Assembly (NCBI RefSeq): GCF_001653235.2
Contig: NC_035791.1
Span: 1,612,001-1,676,000 of the forward strand
Length of the DNA stretch: 64,000 nt
Direction: 5' to 3'
DNA from: Pochonia chlamydosporia 170
Lineage: Eukaryota; Ascomycota; Sordariomycetes; Hypocreales; Clavicipitaceae
Position 1 is the first letter of the stretch. The number at the start of each line of letters is the position of its first letter. The position numbers and the translations under genes are program-made. Shown here piece after piece: positions 25,147 to 37,400 of this stretch. The notes under the pieces are model-generated. The model was not told where the DNA came from, ran no database searches, and saw nothing but the letters and a program-made list of their open reading frames with translations.

Positions 25147-26151
25147 GTGGCAAATGAAATAAAAGCCAAGGGTTGGGCGAACCCCCCCTTGTTGGTGACT
25201 TACAGGGCTACATACGTACACAAACCAACGGGCTCCATTTCACATGGCATGGGATTAATGACAGACAAGGGGTGTCAAGTGATCAAACATCGGTATTAGG
25301 TGAAGAAACAAGGGCTTTTTATTGAACTCGGACCAGGATGATTTGCGCGACGCATTACGGAGTACCGCCGTTGTGAATTGTGATGCATACATAACAATCT
25401 GTAAAACACCAAGACGCCACGATGAGGTCCTCTATCTGATGATCCAACAAGTTCTGTCTCGTATCCAACCCACCCATCACATTGATACACGCATGCACAT
25501 AAAACATGCATACAGGCGCGTTCCCATATTATCCCAACCCATCGCTGCACCCAAGCCCAAGCCCAACCACGACTCACGACGAGACTGGCCATGGCTCTTT
25601 TGCCATGCCCACAATGGCACATTTGGCACAATGGCGGCATTCAAGCTCCCTCACCCCTGTCATGCAAAAACGCACAGGCACGAACCCAACCACCCTTGAC
25701 TCTCTTTTTTTCCCCCAGCCCATATCCCGCCATCCACGATGGCACACAAACACCAGCCCACGAACCGTTCGTGGGCTATCGGTGTGTGGTAACTTAGGTT
25801 GTCGGTGTAGTGTGGAGCCGGGGGGAGGGATCTTCACCGCTGGAACTTTTCTCAACGTACGGCGTTAACTATTGATGTGCCGAGGTTTCGATTGACACCT
25901 GAACGGGTTCAGCGTATGCGGTGTGAAGTCCTGATTATACGGTGTAAGGTTTTTTTTTGTAAACGGAACGGCAACGTTCGAGGCTGGAAATGTGATGCGT
26001 CATATTCATCCTGTTACATCCGGCGAGACATTGATGAACGACAAAAAAGAGTAGAATAGTTGTGTCGAATTGTCATTGTGACAAGGTATAGGTTATCTTG
26101 TCATGCTGAGGATTGACAGAACTTCGTGTCCTGTGGGCTGTGTGAGAGACC
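25147..26151. other. Intergenic between converging genes
   Basis: About 1 kb between the 3' ends of two converging genes. One TACGGAGTA lies at 25356. An inverted pair CACGAACCG/GTTCGTGGG near 25756-25775 could form a hairpin. No gene is seen. Confidence 0.55.
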
Positions 26152-27854
26152 TTAATGGCCGCGGAGGTGAGTGATAAAGTCGGACATGTTGATGCCTTTG
26201 GAGCGGGATTGTTGGAGATGTTCGGCTGCAAGAGCGAGTTCTTCGTCCGAGGGCATATTCACAACCATCATGTAGAGGATATTCTGTAAGAGTTAGAGAT
26301 GTTACTGTCAGAGTACGTGTGCAGGAGTGACAGGCTTACCTTTTTCAAAGCCTTCTTGACAAGGCTCCCGGGTGTAGGCAGACCTACTGGACCAAGACGG
26401 ATAAGATCCTGATCTCTGGGTGACCTCCGTGAAGCCATTGACGGTGTATGTGAACGACTCTGTCCTCCATACGGGGCATGCGGCGCAGGAGCATTCGAAC
26501 TCGGCCGATTCACATATCTCTCCTCTTCTCTACCATATCCATACCGGCTATACAAATCACCATCCCGTCCCCGCGAGTACTCATCACGACCATCCTCCCT
26601 CCTCTCCTCCATCCTTCCCGAACTCCTACTCCCCATATCCGGCGGCGTGATATACCCTCCCGTAATCAACGACCGAAAAGAACCACTCGCCGCTGGATGA
26701 TTCGGATCCGCAAACCTCGACGTAAACTTCACCCCCGGCCCCTTGACAAGACTACTTCCCGCGTGCTTTCCCGCAAACTTGGCTTGCGCCCGCTTGTCAT
26801 AATAGTCCGTGATGTACTTTTGCGCCTTCTTCATCTTCTCCTTCGCGTTCTTGGACTCCTCCACATCCTCGGGCGTCAGGTCCTGACCGAGACCTGGGAA
26901 AACAAGGGGTGCGGATTCGGGGATTTCCGCCTCGCACGCGTGGCCACTCGCTTCGCGGAAGCGGTTCTGAAACTTTTGCATTCCCGTGCTGTTGGCTTTG
27001 GATATGATTGCGGATGAAACGTTCGTGCCTGGCAGATGATGGGCTTCGTTGTCGTCTTCGGGACTGTATGTCATGATGAGGCAGTACAGGCCGCGGGGCA
27101 TGAAGATCTGCGAGTTGGCCTTGTCGAGGAAGGAGTTGGTGCGGGTTCTGCTCTGGACGTCTTTGGCGGCGGAGATGGATACCTGGATGGCGATGCCGAC
27201 AAGCATGGGGAAATGGGGGATGAAGGAGAGTCCTATTGATGCGAGGTTGATGGCGTCGAGCCACGGCGACGACTGGGTGGATGTGTCAAAGGTTGTTATA
27301 AAGTCGAGGAACATGTCTTGCGAGATGCCGCAGGGACCAAGAGAAGGGGCATATGCTCTGATGAAGCCGCGGGAACGGGTCTTGGGTCTCTTCTGCGGGA
27401 GGATGACGGGTTGAGAGAGTTTGACACCGGTTTCATATTCTGGAGCGGGATAGTCTTGGAGGAATTTCTCGATGACTTCGACGGAGGGAGATGTGCTTCT
27501 GCTTCCGTTGGGGGTTGTTGCTCGTTCTGTGTACGGCGGCGGACTGAGTTGGTCCTGAGCCTCGTCTAGCTTCCATAGCTTTTCGTCCTTGAAGTCGTCG
27601 TCTTTTTCGTGGTCTGAGAGAGGGGGCGTTGCTAGTTGTCTGGTCGTAGGGCGGTTCTCGTCTGAGGAACGAGGAGATGTTGGAGTGTGGGAACGGGAGG
27701 TTGAGTCCGGGGAGAGACAGGCTTTGCGGAGGCGCTTTCGCTCTTTGTAGGAGGTTATTCCTTCGGAGGCTAGGCCGATGCCGCTTGCGAGGCCTTTGAC
27801 GAGATATCGCTTGACGGGCTCGAGGGGCCCGGGGCCATGGTTGGGATCAGACAT
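26152..27854 (-). CDS. Conserved fungal protein of unknown function with hydrophobic core
   Basis: I recognise the type of protein from filamentous fungi but no function. Exon 1 is 26340-27854 and exon 2 is 26152-26283. The 56-base intron has donor GTAAGC and acceptor TTACAG with a CTAAC branch site. The joined protein is 548 residues. The N-terminal third is low-complexity, with Ser/Thr/Pro-rich segments and a PPPY motif near 105-108. Residues about 163-265 form a well-ordered block starting GFIRAYAPSLGPCGI, with a hydrophobic stretch at 198-230 that could contact or cross a membrane. A Lys/Glu-rich helix follows, then an Arg/Gly/Tyr-rich disordered segment and a short conserved-looking end containing NMPSDEELALAAEHLQQ. 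The second exon is too short to stand alone, but its frame and composition support it. Confidence 0.78.
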
Positions 27855-28796
27855 GGTGAGGTATTGACAGTTCAGTACGTTGATGGTAAGTGGTTGACAG
27901 TGAAGTTGAGTGCGTATGGTGAGTTGTAGTTAATAATTCAATGTGAGCTGATGATGAAGAATGTTGGAATTGTTTCAAAGTTTGGATGTGATTTAAGTGT
28001 AGAAGTTGGTTTAATTGTCATGGTTACTTGATTATTTGGCATTCTTATGGGATATATATACATCGCAGAATGTCCATCTTCTGAAGCCATCTTCACCAGC
28101 GACAACACCGTTCCTGAACGAGCACGAGCACGAACACAAACGACCAAACATGTGGCTTAAGCATGCAGACATATTGCTTAAAACAACCGCACCTCTTCTC
28201 CAGCAACCAGCCTCACACTCCTGCAGTCCGTCCGTCGTTCCCAAACGACCATCAATATCTGAACGGGAACGAGAACGAGCAAGCGTCAGTCCATTTCAGG
28301 TAATTAGCGGAACAAAGTGGGGCCTTCGGCATCGGCGCCGGACCTCTGTGCCTCAACTTTCGCCCAATGCACCTTCCAAGTCATCATCGGCTATTTCCAT
28401 TCTCGTCCATCTCCTCCACACGCCCATCTCTCCCGTCTTTCCCGTCACACCAAATCCGTCAGCCCTGCGGGGCACTCACACTGACTTCATCTCGTTGCTC
28501 TATCGTCATGATTCGGATCTACGGCACTGCACTGCCCTTTGCGACCTGATTGTCGCTGTAGCTAACGGCTCGTGGGCGTCTGTTCCCCATTGGAGGCATC
28601 AGAGTGCGGATGCTGCTCGTTTGAGGCATCTGCCGAGCTGTCACTGTAGGGCAGTTTATAAGCCCCTCTTTGTGCACGTCGTTCTCGTTCATCAACTGCA
28701 TCCCAAGCGGCTGTCTAACGCACTTCGCTGTCGTTTATTTCGTGGCTTGTCTAAGAGATCAAGGTCCAAGAATTGCGGCCAATCTATTACATAACC
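27855..28796. other. Divergent intergenic promoter region
   Basis: About 940 bases between the start of the minus-strand unknown gene and the plus-strand Zn2Cys6 gene, so it should hold both promoters. It contains GAACGAGCACGAGCACGAA and GAACGGGAACGAGAACGAG repeats near 28114 and 28260. Several upstream ATGs (for example 28150) would precede the Zn2Cys6 start if the leader is long. Confidence 0.5.
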
Positions 28797-30211
28797 ATGG
28801 CGGGTTCCGAGTCTGCGAATGGCCTCGAGTTCATGCAGCCTGGGCAAAAGCGGCCGGCCAAGTTATTCCACAAGAAGTCGAGGACGGGGTGTCAGCGATG
28901 TAGGGCCCGTCGAGTCAAGGTGAGTGAGATGCATGATGAGTGAAATGAAATAAGCCTTGGCTCTATATGCCGTCTGGTTTCACACTACACTCACTCACAA
29001 CTTCACCCAAAACACAAACTCACTCACAACACACAACTCACTCACAACACACAACTCACACAACTCAGTGCGATGAAGCAAAACCAATCTGCTCAAACTG
29101 CACCCGTCTCAGCCTAACCTGCGTCTACGACCGCATCAAGCCCGACCAGTCTGACCCTTCACCACCCTCCTCCTCCAAAGACCAAAACACCAACTTCAAC
29201 CCAGAAAGCATCATCGACCCCCCCGAGTCCGAAGCCCGGCGCAAGCTAGAACTCTCCCTCTTCTACCAGTACTTCTCCGAAACAGGGCCCTCCATCTCCG
29301 TAGACGAATCCTCCCACCCCTTCTGGGTAGACATCGTCTCCCAGCTCGCCTTCAAGTGCAATGCCCTCCTCTACTCCCTGTTCCTGCTGTCCGCGCTGCA
29401 CCGCACCAAGAAGTCCAACTACACGGACAAGGAGTCCCTCAACCACAGCAGCACCTACCTCAACATGACCCTCCGCGAACTCAACCGCGAGATCGAGCAC
29501 CTCTCGTCCGAAAATGTGGACGCCGTCTGCCTCACCGCCAGCATGCTCCGCATCTACACCTTTGTGCGCCTCCAGGACCGCGACCTCGACTCCTACGTGC
29601 CGCCGACGTCGTGGCTCCGCATGACGGGCACCAGCAGCGCCGTGTTCCGCCAGTCGGCCGAGATCACGGCCATGAACCCCAACTCGGTGGGCATGCAGAT
29701 GATCGACCTGGTGACGCACCTGCTCGACGAGGAGGAGGAGCGCCTCCACACAAGGGGCCTCCTCCACTTGATGCGGCGCCAGGACGCACACGAGCTGCAG
29801 GAGTCGTGGGACGAAGACGTCCAGGACGCCTATCTCTCGACGCTAAATTACATCGGAGGTATTTGGAAGGCCATGCAGGACCGTCAACCCCCCGGCAGCG
29901 TGGCAAGGCGTCTCATCGTGTTCCCGCTCTTCGTCAACACCCGCTTCGTCGACATGGTGGACGAGAAGAGGTCTAGGGCCCTGGTCATCATGGCGCACTA
30001 CTTTGCCTTGCTGGCCATGTTGCGAGGCTTTTGGTGGGTGGGTGACGCGGGGCCGAGGGAGGTTCGCGCCATTGTCAAGGAGTTGCCGTTGGAGTGGCAG
30101 CCGAGTTTGGCTTGGCCCTTGGAGATATTGAAGGATCAGATTGTCTTTACCCATGATATGGAGGTGGATAAGTTGTCAGAGTATGCCGCTGGGCTAAAGT
30201 TGCAGATTTGA
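28797..30211 (+). CDS. Zn(II)2Cys6 fungal transcription factor
   Basis: Putative nuclear regulator. Exon 1 is 28797-28919 and exon 2 is 29069-30211, joined across a 149-base GTGAGT...CTCAG intron. The protein is 421 residues. The binuclear zinc cluster has cysteines at 32, 35, 42, 49, 52 and 59 with canonical spacing 2-6-6-2-6, preceded by the basic FHKKSRTG. The intron falls exactly between Lys41 and Cys42, so the cluster exists only after splicing. The remainder is a shortened fungal-specific regulatory region beginning ELSLFYQYFSETGPSI. The size and layout resemble the Pro1/UPC2-like class of short Zn2Cys6 regulators, but I do not assign an orthologue. Codons are C-ending in the first two thirds of exon 2 and G-ending at its end. 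Confidence 0.88.
29017..29068. repeat. Intronic 18-base tandem repeat
   Basis: Two perfect copies of AACTCACTCACAACACAC plus a partial third occupy the 3' part of the Zn2Cys6 gene intron, right up to the acceptor AG. This pushes the intron to 149 bases, longer than most in the window. Confidence 0.85.
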
Positions 30212-30468
30212 ATTGTACACCCAGAGGAGAAGCCATGGTTTCAATGTTGCTCTAGATTTCTACTATTTTGTCCATGAAGCTGATTTATTTTGATTGGAAA
30301 CGTAGAATATGTAACCAGTCTCACGAGACTTTGATCATGATCATCTCACCCAACCATCAACACGTTAACGAGCCAGAATTGCATGTTACGGAATGAATAC
30401 ACAAGTCAATTACAAAGTCTTCTACATCTGGAATAGCCCAGCTCCCCAAATTCGTCCCCTACTGATGC

Positions 30469-33095
30469 TCATTCTCGTTGTATTCCCGTCCATTGAGATC
30501 TGTATTCCCGTCCATTGAGATCCGTCTTGATTACCAAGTCGTCCTTGTGTCTCATGTGCACAACAATTGTCAAACCTTCAATTCCCAATTCATCTGCTGC
30601 ACTCGTCTTGGCAGGAGTAGGTTCTTGCCCCATCGCCACGTCACCCAACTCGTACGGTCCGAGCATGGCTTCGCTATTCACTATTTCGTCCCGCAGATCC
30701 TCATATCTGTTTCTCCAATTGCAAGAATGAGAAGATTTTGGGGAGCTTCGTCTCACGCTCCCATCTTCCTTCTCATCTTCTTCGAATGCCGGGTTTGGTT
30801 TAACTGTAGGGCTTTCTTCCGCCGCATACATACTGGCCTGCCTTTCGATATCCTCTTGCGCCCTCTTCCAAGCTAGCGAATTCTCAATAGACCGAAGACT
30901 CACTCTCGGCTCTGTAAATGGGTCCCCAAAATTAGAATTGCTCGTGCTCATTACATGTGACGCACTGCCCTTGTGGCTACATCTTCCAGATGTCCCACCA
31001 TGAACTGTAGATGGCTTAGAAGTTGTGGGGTTGCAAGACTTACAGAGCGTACTTCTGTGTGAAGCCCTTGGTGCGTTTCTCTCGGCTTTGGTCAGACTTT
31101 GTCGCCATTCCGATGCTGGTGTTCCAGTGGGTATAATCTTTGAAGGAGACCCGAGTACTGCATCATCCGTCTTTCTTAAATTCTTCCTCCATTCGGATGG
31201 TGTAGAACAGATGCTTCGTGGTTGGACCCCTCCTGGGTTACTGGATACCTTTCGAAGCGGCGTTTGAGTCCCTGGAACAGGGTTCGACGTAGAGGTAGGC
31301 TGGTATCGGGGCGACTTTCCAATGCTTCTGAGTACTGGCCAAGGATCTGGCTCAGTACTCGGAGTTTGTGGTCGAGGGCAAAGCTGCGTGTTTTGCCTGT
31401 GGCGTTTGTAACCAGTCATGCTCGGCAAATCTGGCTCAGCACTCGTCATGGCGGAACGCTCTTTCAACACAGCGTCTGTGACATTTGTGCTCGCCTCTCC
31501 AGTAGGCTGTGGACCGGCATCATCGGTACGTACCAAACCCTTGGTCTTCATATCCACGCTTGGTGGTCGAGCTGTTTGCGAGCTGGTGCTACTGCCGTCG
31601 CCTTTTGAATTATGCCTGATGGCCAATGGCTCTGGGCAGGAAACGGAAACCATATCAAGATCCTCGCCCTCTTTTTCCTCCGAAAGCGACTGATTCGGGC
31701 TTCGTTTCCCGGAGCTTGTAATTGTGTAAATTGAGTGATTACTGCACCCCGTTATGTGTGCTTCAACCGTTTGAGGACTGCTCTGAACAGCATCTTCCTC
31801 AATATCATGATTATTTGATCTGCTGCTGAAAGAATACTTGGCATCTTCACTGAGACTATGCAGACGTGATATACGTGATTGCTTGGTTGGCGTGTCGGTG
31901 CTCAGCTGATCTCTGGGGATAGCATTCCCAGGAACTGACGACATATCACTGTCGTGGTCCAGATGATCCGAATCATTTGTGAGGTGTTCCACTGTATTCT
32001 GGGACTTATGGAGGTCTTCTGCCTCTCGGTAAAGTTGGTCGATTTTGTTCCGTAAGTTGTCGCCCAAGTAGGCATCTTGGCGATTCATTCGTGGATCAGT
32101 GGTCTTCATAGATACAGCACAGCAAAGGCTGTGTGTCTCAGCCTCAGGTTCAGAAGTAGCTTCTTCGTTTTTCGTTTGGCGTTCCGGCTCTCCAACAGAG
32201 TCACTGGGCGTCCTGTCTCCAAATCGACGGGGCACACAATCGGAGAGCCGTCTTGGTCGTCTGCCGCGAGCACTGGACTTCGTATTTTGCGGAGCAGAAG
32301 AAGGGGCATTGGGGGAACGGTCCGCCAAGTAGAACGGATTAGTTCTAACAAGTCCCCGATTTGGTGTTTCGGGTTTGACTTTACGGCAAGGTGTGGTTGG
32401 GGCCTCAACCTCTTTCTTGTCCAGGGGCTCACTTGGACTACTCTCCTCTGGCCTTTGTGGATCGTTTTGCACAATACTCGATTTCAAAGCAGCTCGCTCA
32501 GAAGCACACTTGTGGCAGAAGTCATGTCCGCATTTCGCACATTGCTGTTCAAATGAAAGAGCCGCTCCACAAGAATGGCACAACTGTGCTGGGATGTCCT
32601 GGACATCTTGAGACTGCCTTTTTGGGCTCAGAGATAGTCCCTCTGGCCTTAGGACGCCGAATTTATCGAAAAGAGCCAGGGCGTCTTGGACTTGTCCACT
32701 TGCATCGGACTGAGATTTGCCATCTGAGGCACCATCCAAATTTGGAGTACCAAGCGTCCTGCATCCCAGTTAATGTGTGCACAATAACAGTTCATTCCGA
32801 GAGCTAACAGTAAGACCTGTGCAAAACCAGGCATATCCAACGACAAACTATCCTCAGAGGACGAACCACGAGTCGTCCCACGTGCCGTATCATAACTTCG
32901 TCTTCCCAAGGTACGCCCAATGAAGGTGTGTTCGAGGGAAACTGAAGTCGTATCATAGCTGAGAATGTTTCGAGAAGCTGGGGTGGCAAAACGCGTGTCT
33001 AGTCGACGGCCCTATCCGAGCTTTCCATCGTCCTGCGCATCCTCCATGCTGAAGATTGTTGATCTCCTGTGAAGCCCACTGTTGGTGTTGGACAT
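30469..33095 (-). CDS. Conserved hypothetical protein with Cys-motif; in-frame TAG and shifted C-terminus
   Basis: No function recognised. From ATG 33095 one frame runs to 30469 across a 50-base intron at 32759-32808 (donor GTTAGC, acceptor ATGCAG, TTAACTG branch), 859 codons in all. Codon 28 is TAG (33012-33014), with protein-like sequence on both sides: MSNTNSGLHRRSTIFSMEDA before it and DTRFATPASRNILSYDTT after it. A zinc-binding-like motif has cysteines at 156, 159, 169, 172, 177 and 180 (C-x2-C-x9-C-x2-C-x4-C-x2-C). The remainder is Ser/Thr/Pro-rich and mostly disordered. A 22-base tandem duplication near the end shifts the last residues. Without read-through, translation could start at the in-frame ATG 32834, giving 771 residues. 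An 81-base GTGGGC...CTAG intron removing the TAG is possible but has no good branch site. Confidence 0.6.
30480..30523. repeat. 22-base tandem duplication at a CDS end
   Basis: GTATTCCCGTCCATTGAGAT followed by CT, then repeated ending CC, at 30480-30501 and 30502-30523. It lies inside the last codons of the minus-strand gene. Because 22 is not a multiple of three it changes the reading frame before the stop. Confidence 0.92.
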
Positions 33096-33585
33096 GAGTT
33101 GCTGGATACGAGCCCCTACAAGTCCATGAGACACGGGGGCGCGTACTCTGGCGTTATTTCTGTGGGAAAATGATGAGTCTGTATCGAATATGTTGGTACT
33201 ACTGGTTAAGCAATGTGCCATTGCCGATTGAACAGGCAAGATAAAATACAAAATGGAAACAGAAATGATGATAACTTGACGTGCCTGGCGTGCGGACGGC
33301 TTGCTGGGCAGCATTTGATTGAAATCGAAGAGCATGGAGCAGAGGTGGAATGAATTTGAGCACTCAGTGTGAATTCGGAAGGGCCTACTCGCCAGTACAA
33401 TTTAGTAGGTGGCAGGAACGGGTCAACACGAGCAACAAGCGACACAAAACACAACAGGCAGAATCGGCTTGCACAAAAGAAATATGATTTCTAGATGACC
33501 GCACCACGACTGGTATTAATTGTCCCGGTTTGGTGCTAATAATTGTAAAAAGGTGATGTACATGAGTTCAGACAAGCGACACCGT
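33096..33585. other. Intergenic / leader sequence
   Basis: About 490 bases upstream of the Cys-motif gene and downstream of the ATP synthase delta gene, both on the minus strand. A pyrimidine-rich TTTTCCCACAG acceptor-like site near 33159 suggests an intron in the 5' leader of the Cys-motif gene. Confidence 0.5.
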
Positions 33586-34424
33586 CTATTTCACATGGGC
33601 AGCCAGAGTCTCGAGAACCTGTTAATGAGTCAGTAACCATTCAATTTCCAGATCAATATGTCATTCAAACCCACCTCCAGCTCAATCTTGGCCTCAGCAA
33701 TATCCTGCTCGCTTCCGCTGCCGCTGGCAACCTTCTGTGCCTCGGCAATACCAGCGCGGATAGCGTCAGCGCTGAAGTCCTCCAACGGGGCACCCTCGAT
33801 GGAGTTGATGCTCATGCTAGAATCGGGCTGAACGGTAGCGAATCCACCAGCAACTACAATCATTCGTCAGTCTAAATCCTCTCCCAGTTCCGGCGCCGTC
33901 ACCATCAATCGGAGCAATGAAGTATCAATGCCGTGGGAGTTCACATACGGAAGAACTGCTTGGCGCCGCCGCTCTCCTCAACAACCTCAACAACACCAGG
34001 CTTGAGCTGCTCAATGGAAGGAACATGGTTGGCCAAGACACCCATCTCACCAGAAGCAGCAGGGATGTTGACCTGAACGACGTCCTGGGATCGGTAGATG
34101 GACTATCAAAAGTTGCGTCAATTAGCCGACTTGCAAGGTTTTTGTCGCGCGGGCGGCCGGTGCCAACGAAACGGGTCGGGGGTCAATTGCACATCGAAAA
34201 TGTTCGCAATCGTTTGCACTTCGTCGGGGATTTCATACCTGGTGAGGCAGAGACAGAGACAGCTTGATCTAGGGAAAGGAGTTAGTTATGCCTCATGTGG
34301 TTTTCGGAGATTCGCTTTCTACCTTGTCGGGGACGGCCTCGGCGTACGTTCTCCGCTGGGCAACAGCTCGGAAGGCTGCAGGGCGAGCTCGAACAGCCGC
34401 ACGGGCGAGGCGGAGGGAGTTCAT
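33586..34424 (-). CDS. ATP16: ATP synthase F1 subunit delta, mitochondrial
   Basis: Central-stalk subunit of mitochondrial F1Fo ATP synthase, the equivalent of bacterial epsilon. Five exons: 34323-34424, 34239-34268, 33949-34102, 33675-33853 and 33586-33618, joined by GT-AG introns. The joined protein is 165 residues, the usual length. Residues 1-27 are a typical matrix presequence (MNSLRLARAAVRARPAAFRA, then QRRTYAEA). The beta-sandwich is recognisable: IKLSLSLPHQSIYRSQDVVQ, PAASGEMGVLANHVPSIEQL and LAGGFATVQPDS. A C-terminal helix pair follows, with SGSGSEQDIAEAKIELEV and ending LETLAAHVK. Exon 2 encodes only ten residues. The start is fixed by the presequence. Confidence 0.95.
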
Positions 34425-37400
34425 GATGAATTGAGGGGGGTGGTTGAGTTGTTGCTTGAACGTGAGCTCAATTGAGGTCGTTGGCAACGATTCTTTGCCG
34501 GGTCGCCAGGCTGTTCGGCTAGCGGGAAAATCCGTCCCATGCTGTCATGTGCTTAGTCACGTGACTTTCCTGTCTTTGAAGGTGAGATGATGAGAATATT
34601 GTCTTGCCCCAAAGTAACACTGCGATACTACATGGTCGATCAGTGTCAAAGGCACGTTTATTTCAGAAGCGCATGGGAGCAAGACTTTGTCTACGTTTTG
34701 TATGGCGATGTTTCAACCTGTTGATGTTGTGCAGAAGAAGCACGAGGCGCAGTGGGTGTGAGGAGCATCTCACACGATGAACTCTCACATACCCTAGAGG
34801 CGACCACTTTTCCTGTTTACAACCGTACATCATTCTCTCACAAGTCAGTTACCAACATTTGGACAACCCGGACTACACTCCGTTGGACCATTTGTATTCT
34901 TGGTTGCACTACCAGATGCCAATCCTCCTTCCTCGTCTGCCGACCTTCCCTCTTCACCGCCTGACAAACTCGTGATGGTATGGGCCAAACCCTCCACCTA
35001 CATCATAGCGTCCTTTTCCAAACAAATAACAAAGCCCCCCAAACTCCCATTCAGCGCAGTGGCAAGTCCAACCACTCACTGATCACCCCACGGGCGATCA
35101 TCTAAGACTTGATGGCATTTACAAAATTGATCACCCCAAAAGGCGTAGATTCTGGTCTGGCCACTTAGGTACCAATGCTTTCGGACGTCGATCCCAGCAC
35201 CCTCGAATGTACACCTTAGATTCATGTCATGGTGATCCATTCCGCGTGCTGAAAGGGTGGTATGTCGTCACGGCTGTATTTCGCGAGCCTACGAAATGTT
35301 TACAGTTGTCAACAATGCAGACTTGATATTGGATCCAATCTACGCTGGCACCTGGTATGTCATGGTGCATGATTCGGTGCCTCGGACTGGACGCTCGGGT
35401 GATCTGCCAATATAGCTTGCATGTCCTCCTTGGTCACAAGCAAGTATTTCATCAGCACAACAATACCTCCAATATTGCCTGCACTTTTTGCCATGACGGG
35501 GAGGATGAAAACTCAAATTTTTCTCATTCAATTGTGTCGGCGACTTCAAAGTGCCGGCCATACCCGTAGAGCCGCAGCCACAGCTCCATATCAAGAGAAG
35601 CCACCGACGGGAGGGTCAGTTGACAACAAGAAGGTGATGATGGCCAAGCTCGTCTCAGTGTCCAAGCACATCAAATTTATTGGTTAGGGAGTGGGCTCAC
35701 CTAATGTACGGAGTTACCTTTGAACATTATACGTACTGTATTCGTACCCAGGCCATGACGAAATCGTAACCGGAAGCCCGGCGTCTGCAGCCGTGACTCG
35801 ACCTGTACATAAATGTACCGCACAGGACTCATGTTCATGGGCCCAGCTTCTCAACCATCACGAAACTAATAATAGCGACGGTCCCGGTCGCGGCACCATC
35901 GAAACAAAATGGCACACACACACATAAAAAAAATACAAAAAATAAACACAGAGAGTAGGGTCAAAAGAAGCGCGAACAAATGTCCCATCAGTTTTATTGC
36001 AAGGACAACAACCGGATGTCAGGGACAGCTCCATGTGGATGTTCTACCCGCTTGGCTCATGACAAGTCTCAAGTGGTGTCTTAAAGATCTCACCTCAGGC
36101 CTTGTACGTCTCCAGAGGACATATCACCGTTTGTCCCTCAGTGCAACAAACCCCCGATCATATCAAAGGCGATGGAATCAACATGTTGCATTCCGTGGTC
36201 TTACAGCCTACTTTGTCTGCAAGAGTCTATCCCAGCAGGAAGTTGTACGACATGCTCTGTGGGATTGACCCGTGTTCCACAGAAACGCATCGGGGCCAGA
36301 TCTGTCCGTTGTCTCTCGCACGACATATGCAGGGTTCAGAAGGATCAATTGATGCCTGCCCTACGGACCAAGTTGCGATTTACAGTATTTCGATGCACAG
36401 TTCTTGGTAGTCATCCACATTGTTCTTCACATTACAAAAGTTTGTGTCGTGGCTCAATGCATGTCGTTTCAGACATGGTTCTGGAATAACGGTCCCCATT
36501 CCTTTCTCCTCACTCCATGCTACTAATTGAGGCAAACCGGCGACTCGTGTGTGGCTTATCCATCTCCTGCCATCTCGGTATTGTTCGCGAGATTGCTTGA
36601 GGGTCGAAGGGCTGAAAGTGGTAAAAGAGACGTTGGCCCCCTCATCGTCTGTTCCGTTCCGTTCTGTTCTTGAAGCGCCGGCCCTCCTCACCGCCAGAAT
36701 GAAATCACACTCAGCTCTTTTGATGGTGTCGAGTTGGAGGGCTGGAGGGTTCCTGACGGCGCTACGGCTGTTTGGTGCCGTGTGGAGAGGATCTTTGAGA
36801 AAAACGTCAACTGCAAGCCAGAGCAGCCCTCCAGACATCTCCATCCTTGAAGACGAAGATGCACTAAGAACAGATCCCCACTTGCCGGGTCGATTGCTGG
36901 CTGTCTTGGCACAGTTCCTCCTTCTTCGAGTCAAGCTTGCTGACAGTTTGGATATATTGTATGTGGCATTTTGCCCCTACGCGCTCAAGCCGCGAAGCAA
37001 TTAAGGATGCGGGGTAACATGTTCAAACAAGCAACTCGATACGTCTTGCGGGCATCCCTGGCATTTCACTCGGCGATGTGATGAGACGAAGCTAGCGTTT
37101 TCCCAGGGTCCTTTCAAATTATCGGAGACTGCTGCTGGCAGAAATCCAGTCGTGAGGAAAAGATGTTACAACTGCGTGTTGATGTGTCAGGGGAGTTGTC
37201 AGCGTGGTAAAATGATGAAGCAAATATCAGAAGCAATTTTGCTCAGCTCCCACACCCTCGAGACCGACTTGCGGCACCAGCCTCGATGCTGGTCAGTCAA
37301 ACAACACTGATGGGCAATCTTCCTGATCTGGTGTTGAATAATTTGTAGTTTTGATCATGACCTAACGCTGTGGGATTTGTATCATAGCCCTCATTGTTAA

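Noticed and set aside
28015..28794. Plus-strand 259-codon frame before the Zn2Cys6 gene
   Set aside because: Begins at TTG rather than ATG and is His/Ser/Pro-rich without motifs; it is better explained as promoter or leader sequence.
29246..29976. Overlapping frames on both strands inside the Zn2Cys6 gene
   Set aside because: Shadows caused by very C-rich third codon positions; the zinc-cluster frame explains the region.
36380..37004. Opposed frames of 151-184 codons
   Set aside because: They overlap each other on opposite strands, lack conserved motifs, and the minus frame starts at TTG.
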